DNA of 64,000 bases, from positions 29,425,501 to 29,489,500 of the forward strand of contig CP142455.1 in assembly GCA_038049695.1 (NCBI GenBank). The letters are read 5' to 3'. Origin of the DNA: Cinnamomum chago. Taxonomy: Eukaryota; Streptophyta; Magnoliopsida; Laurales; Lauraceae. This document shows positions 23,431 to 33,849 of the stretch, piece by piece; the first letter of the stretch is position 1; every line of letters starts with the position of its first letter. The notes beneath the pieces are model-generated. The model ran no database searches. It saw nothing but the letters and a program-made list of their open reading frames with translations, and had not been told where the DNA came from. Both the position numbers and the translations under genes were made by a program.

Positions 23431-25899
23431 GACCTCAGACTTGTTGGCATATAAAATTAAATTTTGCCCAAGTTCTATTCTACGTGAACTCAGTAGGGGT
23501 CATGATCAAATGCGCTCGAATCTAATAATTTATTTGAGCTCGCTTATGCTTAAATTGGACCCAATCCTATTGACAAGCGAAAATATCAATGGTGGGACTG
23601 GTTATATATGGCTAATAGTGTTTGATTCCACCAATAATAAATGATACCGACCAAGTTGCCTAGCGTAACCATCCGTCGGTCAATCCACTCATTTACTTTG
23701 GAAAAAGATGAAGAGCACGTCAAGATGACTTATCTTTTCAAAAGTCTTGCAAAAGATTTGATTTGGTTGAAATCTGGCTAAGACGATAGCTTCCTCGAAT
23801 AATTATTGAACACTTTTATTCTCTTCCTTCAATTATTGTACCTTGCTTTTCAATTTTTCAATGATTTTTTATCCCATGTAAGGGGTTGGGTCACCCATAG
23901 ACTCGCACCTACGAAGAGAAAAACCCGCAATTACAGGGAAAGAATTCGAAAGATTAACTCACACATGCATGAATAAGGAAACTCTCATATGCAAAAAGAA
24001 TTGACTGTTGACGCTTTCCATTCATAGGTTAAATCGAAGAAATGTGTAGTAACAAAATAATTAATATTTGTTCTGCAAAATTACATAATTCATGTAAAGT
24101 TTTAATTTCCAAATTCTTATGTGCATATTTAACTTCTGTCATCCATAAAAAATGTTAGGCTGACATCTGATTCTTAAACATTCTTCCTATCATGGAGGAT
24201 AAATTTACTTTACTTAAGATGGCCAAGTCAACTTGGCCAAGCCCAAAGGGGTCGTTCCAGGTTATGAGTCAATCACGTGGGTCAGGTCAATTGGCTTTAT
24301 CTAAAATTAAACCAAAACGATTTAACCCACTGTAGTCAACGAGTATCTCTGACAAGGTTGAGTTGGACTTGGACAGTTTCTTAGTATTTGGAAAACTATG
24401 CTCTGCATCATGTATTCCTAATAGTTTTTTCAAACCTTATGTTTTTCACCTGTGTTTGAGGGTGTTTAAGACATTGATTGATTGGAGGGGCCCAATTTGG
24501 GTCACTTTGATACATGTCTATCAATAAAAGCAGGGCTTATAGGATAGCCAGTTTCAATTTTTCATGTTAGCTAGCTAGTGGGTCAACGTCGTGGGCATAT
24601 AAATACTTATTTCGGCTTAATACAATGTCTGCATAGGAGTTGAATTTTGGCCGGATTTAGCTCATTGAAGCCTTACATTTGTGGAACGAAAGCGTTCTGC
24701 CTCCCAGCTGGTTACCTGCTTTCCACTCTATCCTGCAATTGTAGTTATGTGAGGAAAATCATCATTTCGAAAAAAACAAAAAGAACTAAGTCATGCAAAA
24801 ATCTTGGAATTAGGTCGAATGAGTTTATTAGGAACTTGGTAATTTATTCTCCTACCCGTTTCAAGTCATTAAGTGAGTATTAATCCTTCACACAAAAAAG
24901 ATGAAAGTGAGTTTTAGTTGTCTCCATTTCTAGTGAGCCCTGTCTCTTACTTTGATGACCAGAAATTGATTCTGGGCCCCTCCACTCCTGGAATGTGTGG
25001 TTCTTACACCCTGCGTGTGTGGGTTTTTTCTACTTGTGTCTGCTGGTACTCTCATGGTCCCAGCTACACCAGAGCTAGGCTCAAAATAAATAAATACCGA
25101 TCCTAATAATCCTATGCTATTATCAGGAAAAAATACCTTTCATGAACGACAATGTTTTCTTCAATATATGTCATTTACTTGGGGCTTTATTCATGTTTCG
25201 GGGTTGATTGGGCTCATCTGCTTATCCTTTAATGAATCCGAACTTTGACATGGCTGGTCCAGGTTCATAGTATTTCAGTTCTCTAGTCAGACTCAATTCC
25301 TGCATTTTGTCTCCTTGGTCCTTGAGCCATGGTCGTAGCCGACTGATAAACATAAAATCTACGATGCTATAGATCATTTTTTTCTGGGGCCTGCTTCAGG
25401 CCAAATTAGAGTAAGATTTTGACCATTTCCTGTGACCAAAATCAGATTCTGTTATGGGTCTCGCAGGATCGTCCACTGTCTATTCGCAACTAAAGGTGAG
25501 CAATGTCCTAATTTGGTGTGTTCCATGTTGTGTTTGTAAAGGTGATCTTCCGGAAAAAAAAATAAAAATATAAAACTTTTATAAAATGACGGATTAAATG
25601 ACTTCTAATGATCTCTTCTTTGTATCTTTATCATATACTTTGTCAAGAAATAAGTGCTTTTTTTTTATAATTTTATCGAACAAAATAATTATAAAATTGT
25701 ACTTAAAAAAAAGAAATAAGAGGTAAAGTTTTTTAACTAAAAAATAAAGAAGAAAGAAAGAAATATAGCTGTAGATCAAGTGGGAGTGTGGGACATCTGT
25801 TTACCAAAAAAAAAAAAACATGAAAAAGTGGGACATCTGCAAATGAAGTTATAAAACGTGGAAAAGCGTGGCGTGTGAAAGTAGTAAACAACATATGCC
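23431..25899. other. Intergenic, nothing recognised
   Basis: AT-rich sequence beyond the end of the duplication. Frames such as 24647-24883 and 25594-25779 have no domain, and the latter is a Phe/Ile/Leu-rich low-complexity run. No element ends with target duplications were found. Confidence 0.4.
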
Positions 25900-25908
25900 A
25901 ATACCTCA

Positions 25909-26061
25909 GGAACCGGATCCCCTATTTGGACCAATCAGGGAGTGACATATGGAGGAGATGTCAAATCCCATCTTCTCCAATGAATAAAAGAAATTCATCT
26001 CCTCCATGTGGCACTCCCGATTGGTCCAAGCAGGGTTTGGGCCAAACAGGGATCCGTTTCC
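25909..26061. mobile_element. Mutator-type MITE, 153 bp
   Basis: Long terminal inverted repeats: left GGAACCGGATCCCCTATTTG, right as reverse complement GGAAACGGATCCCTGTTTGG. The arms also pair further in (GGACCAATC.GGGAGTG..., ATGGAGGAGATG). Flanks AATACCTCA (25900-25908) and AATACATCA (26062-26070) form a 9-bp target duplication with one mismatch, the Mutator size. Confidence 0.75.
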
Positions 26062-26355
26062 AATACATCAATAACATTTTAGAAAGTTGATGATTAGACA
26101 TGTCCAGGGTCTCACTAGCCAAACAAGTTAAAAAATGCTTTGATTAGATTAGAAACATGAAAGAAAACGATATGGACTGGATATTGGCAGGCATTTGGTC
26201 TAATTCTATCAAATGAATGGTGAATACATATAAAGAGAGGCATCCCTGTAATGGCTTTGTTTGGGTCCATAGCAACCTCCATTTTACCTAATCTTTCCCT
26301 TTTAAGAGCTCCACTGCTTGGCCCTATAAATGGTGTCCGTCTGTCTACTAGTTAA

Positions 26356-26642
26356 TGTTAGGAAATAAAGAACAAAAGATACAATCAACCACACAAAGAA
26401 GACACACAGATTTACGTGGTTTCCTCGATTTTGAGGTACGTCCATGGATCACGCCGATTTCACTATGCTTAAAGGCAGAAGATGAGAATATAAGATACAA
26501 GATCTCTGACGACTATATGAGGGTTACATAAAGGTGCAAGGTAATATATTACGAAAATACCCTTACATGATTTAGTTGGATCCGCGACATTGGACCTGAG
26601 TGAACAGTCCAGCCTAGGTGTATTCAGGCTCCACACATAACA
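26356..26642. mobile_element. Solo LTR (Ty1/copia-like), 287 bp
   Basis: It begins TGTTAGGAAAT and ends CACACATAACA (TGTTA...TAACA), with an exact 5-bp target duplication GTTAA at 26351-26355 and 26643-26647. The internal phrase CACAGATTTACGTGGTTTCC is characteristic of many plant copia LTRs. No internal domain or second LTR adjoins, so it is a solo LTR. Confidence 0.85.
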
Positions 26643-26647
26643 GTTAA

Positions 26648-29343
26648 GAAATGAAAATTCTATAGACAACTACTTTTCTTTTTTAGATTGATTACTGCTT
26701 TTAGAAGGTCCATTTTCGAACTCTATTATAGGATTGGCCCCTTCTTTATATGGTGGCGCTTTAAGTAAAGATGGTCAAGATAGCTTATAAATTTAAACTA
26801 AAAAACAGTAGCAGTATTACCTCAGATTTGTATTGATCGGTTCTAAGAAAGAATTTTTATCTAGCTAAATGCAAAATCAGAAGGACAATCCTTATAATAA
26901 AATCCAAGATATATAGTGTAATATAAGACCTCATAAGGCCACAAAATAGCCAGCTAGAATTGCCGAAATCAAGAACTACATTGTTTCCAAAATGGTGCCA
27001 CCAATGGTTTTACCAAGGAGTTGATGTAGGCTTCACTTTTACCTGGTCTAGGCAAGGTCCAGATCTAAGTGGTGCTCTAGGCCATAGGCCCAAATACTAT
27101 CACAAGAAGCGCAACGTCAACATGTAATAACATATGACCCATGCCAGGAATAAGGTCAATGATGACCCAAAATGGAATCCAAACATATATGCCACTCCAT
27201 CTGTCATCTATCAAGATCCAACTCAAATAGAAAAGATCAAAAGCCAGGAAATCAATAATCCTTGATGAAGCAAGTTCTAAGAAAAATTGTAAATAAAGAA
27301 GCACAAGATCAAGTTCAGACGACAACAAAAAAAAAAAAAAAAAAAAACAGTCATAATACCATATATCATAGGGTAAACAGAAATTAACTGAAGCAAGAAA
27401 CGACAGCAGAGGAAGGTCTATGCTTATAGTAAGCAAGATATAACTTTATGGACAAATGTACAGTAGGTGATCTGAAGAAGTTGGAGCAGAAGCATGGGCC
27501 GAAATGCAAAAACATTGTGAAAACATTGCCAAAAGCATCGAAGTAGACCTGCAGAGAAGAGGAATTTTGCACAAATTCAATCCTACAGCATGAAACAGAG
27601 TCCAAACCTTCAGATGAAGAGAGCGAATATTGGAGAGCTTCTATTCCAATGTATTGGGCGTGCACATGCCAATGTGGAAGAAGAAGACTCTAAATTAGAA
27701 ATCTGATACTGGGGCCCACAAATCCGTCAGGCCTTAACCTGTAAATACAAATCATGAAAAATAAACGCTCACCTTCTGAGTGGCTCACCTTCAAATTTAT
27801 CACTGGTAAAACACTGTATCTTTTTTTGTTTTTTCATTTTGTTTGGTTTTTTTCTCTTATACAGAAACTGATCATAAACCCTTACAGCATGGGCAAAAGC
27901 TAGTTAGAAAAGAACCTAGATCCTCTGTAGCTTCCAGCACTAACTTGTTTTCAAATGGTTCTACAAGTTGTAAACCGCGTTGCGTCCCCTATGACTTTTT
28001 TTTTTTTATTTTTTTTATTTGAACGGTAACTGAAAAGATATATTCAGATTAGAAAAAACTTACACCAATGAAGAAAGAAAAAGAAGAAAGCACGCTTAGG
28101 TACATGAGGGATATACCTAAACACCATATACAACTAAAATTTTGGAAGATTGTGTCCCCTATAACCTGACCCAATCTTTCAAGTTTCAGTCATTGGGCTA
28201 AGTTTTGTCTTTAATTTTTAACTTCATCTTGTCTCCACCTTTAGCTAAAGAATTCTCCTCTTCTATTTTTTTTTTCTCTGTGTCACGTTCAAATAGAGGA
28301 CAAGTAATTTATTTTTTCAGTGGTTCTCTTCCCCACTAAATAAAATGAAGGTTGTTATTTTCGCCACCTACCAAAAACAAGAAGATTGAAGATTGCTTTC
28401 TTTCAATTGAAGGTTGGCCATATGAGTAGTTACAATAAGAACTCCTTCCTTTCCTTAATAACTAGATGCCCGATTTATTGCCTTTGAATATGCAGTTAAC
28501 TAACAACGCATAATCAAATCAACCGAATTTCTTAGGCAGGTGGCTACTTTACAAAACCTTCATTTTAACTAGGGAGAAAATGTACCCCAGCAAATGCCGC
28601 ATACTACTCAGAAATGATGAAAAGAAATTTCCATTAATACCAATCTGAACTCTCAAAATCTCAAAAGCTTTATTAGAATAATTATCCATTTGCTGTAAAT
28701 AAATTAAAATAAATTGTGACAAGATTAAAATAAATTGAAGCTATGACATAAAGATAAATTTTATTTTCCACCTAATTGAGTTGAGCCCACCCTCCATTAA
28801 ATTCAAACCGCTCATCCACTCACTCATCTTTTATTAACTTTAGCCCTTATCTTTTTAGCTCAATAGCAGTGGGGATCATAGATCATGTGTTGTGATGAAC
28901 TTCCTAGGATTTTCTACAAGAAAAGGGGTGAGTAGAGTTAATATCATGCAATTTGTTTGATCAATCCATGGTGGCCCTTAATGTAGAAATGAGTCAAATT
29001 ACAATCGAACAAGGTGATTCGAAATTTGGCCTAAAGTCAACATGAGTGAGAGTTTATTATCATGATTGTTTTGAATTTCAGACGAAATTTCTAGTAAATC
29101 ACACTGGGGAGAACTATTGATTGATCCACTTCTCTTTTTTGAGATAGAAAGTGGGGCTGTTCTTTTTCACATTCTTATTTTTCAGAATACTAGAAGATAT
29201 TGCAAAAAAATATATATAATATTTAGTTACCTCATCTTTCTTTTTCAAAACCATTGAAAGGACCTTGAAGTCTAGACCATAGAAAGACCCTGAAGTCTCG
29301 GGAATATGCTGGAGATTTACGCCTCTATCTTGCCTAATGCTCC
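26648..29343. other. Intergenic DNA downstream of the NLR gene
   Basis: No recognised gene. A 20-bp A run near 27329-27348 and T runs near 27997-28018 suggest old retroposed tails but no intact element. Minus-strand frames at 27077-27436 and 27384-27665 are hydrophobic low-complexity readings without domains. Confidence 0.4.
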
Positions 29344-29346
29344 TTA

Positions 29347-29652
29347 GGGCGTGTTTGGCACTTAACTAAGTAAAAGTGAAGTGAAGTGAATCCAGACAAG
29401 AATTGAAAAGGGTCATATCAAAAGTACACAATTTCAACATTCCCTCCATCTTTTTCAAAAAAAAGTCAAAAAAGCAACCTCCTTTTTTCACTAAAAGACA
29501 AAAAAACTCCACTTTTCTATACAAAAAGTCAAAAAGATTCTATACCAAACAACTAAAAACAAAACATCATCATAACACTCTATATTTTATTCTCTCTTGA
29601 TTTGATGCTTCACCTCACCTCACCTCACTTCACCACACATCCAAACATGCCC
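29347..29652. mobile_element. Tourist-like (PIF/Harbinger) MITE at the NLR 3' end
   Basis: Inverted ends GGGCGTGTTTGGCAC (left) and GGGCATGTTTGGATG (right, reverse complement) are flanked by the 3-bp target duplication TTA (29344-29346, 29653-29655), as in Harbinger/Tourist. Length is 306 bp. The subterminal (AAGTG)n/(CACCT)n runs resemble those of the MITEs at 3067-3543 and 55880-56172. Its right end supplies the last codons and stop of the NLR reading frame. Confidence 0.85.
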
Positions 29653-32278
29653 TTAAGAGTTCCCCCGACATTTCCCGTAGCCAGAGTTCTTGAAGACTAG
29701 TAAGATATTGAATGCCCTCAGGTGTGTTCTTCAACTCAGGGCAATCGTGAAAATTTATGTTTCTAATGCAACTCATTGATTCCTCTTCTATGAGTATCCT
29801 TTCCAATCGAGGGAGTTTAGCAAATGTCAACGCCTTGAGTTTCAAGAAGCTTCCACGACGGATGCATAATTCTTTCCCAACATATGCATATTCAAGACTA
29901 ATGTACAAGAGATTCGGTAATGCTCGGAGAAAAGTGAATGGATCTTCATTCAATCGAGACCAATGTAAGGTCACTTTTGTGAGATCCTGAAGGGATGTAA
30001 TCCAGGGAGGCAGCTTCTCTAGATGCCCAGATAACATGAGATTTTCCAGATGGATTGGAGGATGAAACAAGTTGTCCAAATGAAGCATTTCTTCTTCTCT
30101 TGTTGCCTTTACTTGCAACTTTAGAAGGGATTCCAATTTCTGTAAGGAGGCACATAGCTCTTCCCCATGAAAACTTTTCACATCCCTAATTATCAATTTT
30201 CTTAGTTGAGTTAAGTTTCCAACTTCTTTAACGATCTCATTGTTTGCTCCAATGCATTGTAAAGTTTGCAAGCACTTCAAATTGCATATTCTGGTCGGAG
30301 CTTGTGCGAAATCATAATAGTCGAAGTCCTCGTGATAAAGCCAACGGTATGAATACAAATGTCGCAATTTCTTTAACTTTTCTACTCCTTTAGGTAGAGT
30401 CTTTATTTTAGAATCCCTAATGTCCAAAGTCTGCAAGTTCTGAAGCCTACCTATTGATTCTGGAAGCTTTTCCACACTTGTATTCCTTAAACTCAAGTAC
30501 CGTAAATTGAATAAATCAACTAATTCATCTGGCATAGAGCAAATGGAAGAATCCTGTAGATCAAGCACTCTCAACAGTTTAATGCTCGGCGCAATGCTAT
30601 TAAAAAAAAGTGAAGGGATTTCTGTTGAGAACAACATCAAGGAGCGAAGATGACAACTACTTGACTGAATGCTTCCAATGAAATAGTGGAATGACAACCG
30701 CCGGGCTTCATTGCTCTGAATCTCCTCTTCAGCAACATGTGCATCGCAAAATTTCTTTTCACGAGCGATTTCTAGAGCTAACTCTCGAAATACATCATGC
30801 ATTCGCAAACATATTCTTGTTCTTGCATGATCCGCCTCAATTTGAAGCAGACTTCTACATGTGAGCTCCTTGGTATATTCTGCAGCCACCTCCTCTAGAG
30901 TTAGTCTTCCATGCTTTTCTATGAAACCTTCTGCAACCCATAACCTAATCAACCTTTTTTGTGGAATTCTGTAATCTTCAGGGAAGAGACTACAATATAA
31001 GAAACAACATTTGAGGTTGTGTGGCAAATCGTTAAAGCTAAGCAATAGAATGTTTTTCAACCTTTCTAGTTCTTTATTATTGCGTAGCTGCCAACTGAGA
31101 TTAGCTTCTACCTTCTTCCATTCCAGACTCGACTTTTCTTTCCTTGACATGAGCCTCCCAATAGCAACAAGCGCTAGAGGCAGTCCTTCACATTTTTGTA
31201 CTAACCCATTTGCATATGGTTTCAGCTCCCAAGGGCAGTCATTGTTTCCAAATGCCTTCTTACAAAAGATAACGAAAGCATCTTCATTGTGTAGAGGCCC
31301 AACGCGGAGAATATTTTCAACTCCAAAAGATGATGATGTGACATTTTCATTTCGTGTTGTGATCATTATCCTGCCTCCACATCTATTGTTTGGGATTGCA
31401 ACTAGTATGTCCTCCCAAACAGTAGATTCCCACACATCATCTAAAATAATCACATACCTTTCCTTCTTCTGCAAGTAGTCAAAGACCATCTCAACAAGAT
31501 CGCTGGTGTTCATTTTGCCAAGATCAGAATACGGAATGAGGTCGTTGCAATACTTGTACAACTCCTTTATCAGGCTTCGTAAGAGCTCATCAAATTTGTA
31601 AGACTGGGAGACGGTGATCAATGCATGGCAATTGAAGTGGTTCTTCACTTGTGGACTGTCATAAGCTTTAGTGACGAGTGTGGTCTTACCCACGCCAGCC
31701 ATACCCACTACAGAGATTACCATACGTTCTGGGTTTTCATCTATCAACCGTCTAATGAGGAAATCCTTGTTTTTCTCGATCCCCACAATGTCCTCATCTG
31801 GGATGAAGCGTGGACGTTTTGCCGAACGTTGCCAGTTTTCACCATCTTCATGATCATCCTTGGTATGAGATGAGGTTGATCCTTGTTCAATTTGAAAGTC
31901 ATATCGTTTCCTTCTCTCTGAAATTTCACAAATCTCATATTTGATTGCTTGCAGCTTAGAGGCAGTATGGCGCGTGTAATAGTGATGCATTATAAGTCTC
32001 GCAGCCACACCTCTATCTTCATTTGCTACAATGTTATACCTGTACTCGTCGATGATGTCCTCAACCTTGTATGCGGCTTCTCTTACTTGTCCCACCCATG
32101 TCTTCACTCCATCATCACTATACATTTTTCTATCCGCATCTTTCAAGAAGGAGCGCATGCTCTGTAGCTCCAGTTGGATTTCTTTAAGGCTGCTTCGGAA
32201 TCCTTGAACAAGAGATGGTTCTTGCTGAAGAAGTAAACCAAGTGTTTGAAGCAAGAAAGCCACAGCATCCTCCGCCAT
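29630..32278 (-). CDS. CC-NB-LRR (RPM1-like) immune receptor
   Basis: A single-exon 882-residue protein; intracellular NLRs sense pathogen effectors and trigger defence. Visible in order: Rx-type coiled coil (residues about 1-130, with VEDIIDEY at 72-79), P-loop GMAGVGKTT (192-200), kinase-2 YVIILDDVW (275-283), RNBS-B GGRIMITTR (301-309), GLPL (365-368), RNBS-D CFLYCSLFPEDY (425-436), MHD (493-495), and leucine-rich repeats from about 545 (LLRVLDLQDSSI, NLRYLSLRNTSVEKLPESIG). All key nucleotide-binding motifs are intact. The ATG at 32276-32278 opens MAEDAVAFLLQTL, the usual start for this class. The C-terminus is odd: after ...SGELL the codons RACLDVW and the stop lie inside the Tourist MITE at 29347-29652, so the native tail has been replaced. 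The length is slightly short for the family. Segmental-duplication copy B begins about 225 bp upstream of the ATG. Confidence 0.95.
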   Translation of the reverse strand: MAEDAVAFLLQTLGLLLQQEPSLVQGFRSSLKEIQLELQSMRSFLKDADRKMYSDDGVKTWVGQVREAAYKVEDIIDEYRYNIVANEDRGVAARLIMHHYYTRHTASKLQAIKYEICEISERRKRYDFQIEQGSTSSHTKDDHEDGENWQRSAKRPRFIPDEDIVGIEKNKDFLIRRLIDENPERMVISVVGMAGVGKTTLVTKAYDSPQVKNHFNCHALITVSQSYKFDELLRSLIKELYKYCNDLIPYSDLGKMNTSDLVEMVFDYLQKKERYVIILDDVWESTVWEDILVAIPNNRCGGRIMITTRNENVTSSSFGVENILRVGPLHNEDAFVIFCKKAFGNNDCPWELKPYANGLVQKCEGLPLALVAIGRLMSRKEKSSLEWKKVEANLSWQLRNNKELERLKNILLLSFNDLPHNLKCCFLYCSLFPEDYRIPQKRLIRLWVAEGFIEKHGRLTLEEVAAEYTKELTCRSLLQIEADHARTRICLRMHDVFRELALEIAREKKFCDAHVAEEEIQSNEARRLSFHYFIGSIQSSSCHLRSLMLFSTEIPSLFFNSIAPSIKLLRVLDLQDSSICSMPDELVDLFNLRYLSLRNTSVEKLPESIGRLQNLQTLDIRDSKIKTLPKGVEKLKKLRHLYSYRWLYHEDFDYYDFAQAPTRICNLKCLQTLQCIGANNEIVKEVGNLTQLRKLIIRDVKSFHGEELCASLQKLESLLKLQVKATREEEMLHLDNLFHPPIHLENLMLSGHLEKLPPWITSLQDLTKVTLHWSRLNEDPFTFLRALPNLLYISLEYAYVGKELCIRRGSFLKLKALTFAKLPRLERILIEEESMSCIRNINFHDCPELKNTPEGIQYLTSLQELWLREMSGELLRACLDVW

Positions 32279-32502
32279 GTTTGTTTCTCGTTAGATTGAA
32301 ATGTGAGAAGCAGGCTTTTGCTTCCTTGGTAGTTGGTAGTCTCACTCTCATCTTATCTTGCTGAAAAAAAAAGCCCCAAGCGTTTCATTTGTTACATCAA
32401 TGTTTGTACCTGTTATTTACCAAAAAACAAGATTTTAGAACGTCACCGTTCATTTATTTGGGTAGGTAAATGAGATGGACGGTCTTGAGCTGTCATGCTT
32501 TT
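32279..32502 (-). promoter_or_regulatory. Likely 5' UTR/proximal promoter of the NLR
   Basis: This is the only unique sequence between the NLR start codon and the edge of duplicated copy B. A plausible leader lies just upstream of the ATG, but I see no definite TATA box or transcription start. Assigned by position only. Confidence 0.35.
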
Positions 32503-33849
32503 ATTGAAACTGGTGGGTGGGACCGCATTTGCACTCCAAAAAAGTACAAAGAAGAAATATTAAAACGAAAGACAATGAAATAATTTACAACGACCAACAG
32601 GGAACCGTTACTTTTACAAGAATCCTGTGAGTGGAAATCTACCTAGGGGGATCTGAAATTAAGTTGAGAAAATTATCGAGACGGTGCTACTTTTTTGCAA
32701 TATCAAAATACATTTTTTGGGATATTGAAATTTTTTAATTAAGTTATACGATATCAAACTAGATATAGAAAAAATGCTCTATTTTCTTTTTAAAAAGATT
32801 GTTTTCTAAGCTATCACATAATTTAATTAGAATTTTGCAATATCGTAAAGAGAAAATAGTATTAAAACATATAGGAATTTTTTTCAACTTTCGTTGTGAG
32901 GCATGGATTTTCATGACCAATGCGGATTGTATATAAAAAAACCTTCAATTATTTTGTAAGAATAGCGGCTCAGATATGGACTCATCCTAAGCCGAGGATT
33001 GAGCATTGTGTAAGGGATATCATTAAAATTTATTTAAATTAAGAGTTGGCCGCCCTGATAAATTGAACATCAAATGAATAAAGTGATTAAAAGATATAAT
33101 AATAACGTTATTCATCATTTGGTCAATCCGAAGATGTCCATTGGAACCATTTTTCTTGCTCAGCTGGATGGACCACCAGAAGATGCAGCCTCCACAAAAA
33201 TAAATAAATAAATAATCCTTGCAATCACTACTCCGCACTAGATGGAAGCAGATAAATCTGATGGAAGAAAAATATGTAGCACTTTTTTATAATATATTCC
33301 AATTTGTAGATATTTTCAAGATAAGGTGGCATTATCCGTTTTTTTAGCCATAAAAATTTCTTTGTTGTAGCTTCTATGATTGAAGGTGGGTTTGCAATAT
33401 GTGAAATGAGCAAAAGTAAAAAAATAAAATAAAAAAGGAGTGAATCTGTGTACTTTAGAAAGTGTTTTTGTGTACAAACTATATTTTGGTTTAATACCTT
33501 ACCTGACAGGCCGGGTCTTTGCTCTGCTAGCTAGTTGTTTTATTGAGCTTTGTTGGTTGTGTGGTAATGTATTTTTTTAATGAAATATTCATAAAAAAAA
33601 ATTAGAAAAACTCCATGTAATTCAATGGTTTCCATGATCTTTTTTTTTATTATTTTCTTTAATCCTCTTATTACTTATTTTTTAAGAAAAGGTGTCAATG
33701 TGTTTTGTGTCCTTTCTGTGATTTAAGGCTTGATTTTTTTTTTCTCTAAAGATTAGTGTGTGTGAATGTGTGCTGTGTCCATTTTCAATACCTGGCTAGT
33801 AGGGCTTAAGTATTATTAAGAATGGGGATTGATTTGATTATTAATAAAT
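32503..33849. repeat. Segmental duplication, copy B block 1
   Basis: The partner of 13396-15542, in the same orientation, shorter by about 0.8 kb because the extra segment at 13830-14860 is missing. It ends at ATAAATGAT, where copy A carries MULE-4. A TAAATAAATAAATAA run at 33200-33213 is private to this copy. No gene. Confidence 0.8.

Noticed and set aside
27077..27665. Hydrophobic minus-strand frames of 93-119 codons as membrane proteins.
   Set aside because: They read through a poly-A run (poly-Phe) and have no conserved pattern.
31011..31478. A 155-codon plus-strand frame opposite the NLR.
   Set aside because: It is an antisense shadow of the NLR coding sequence.
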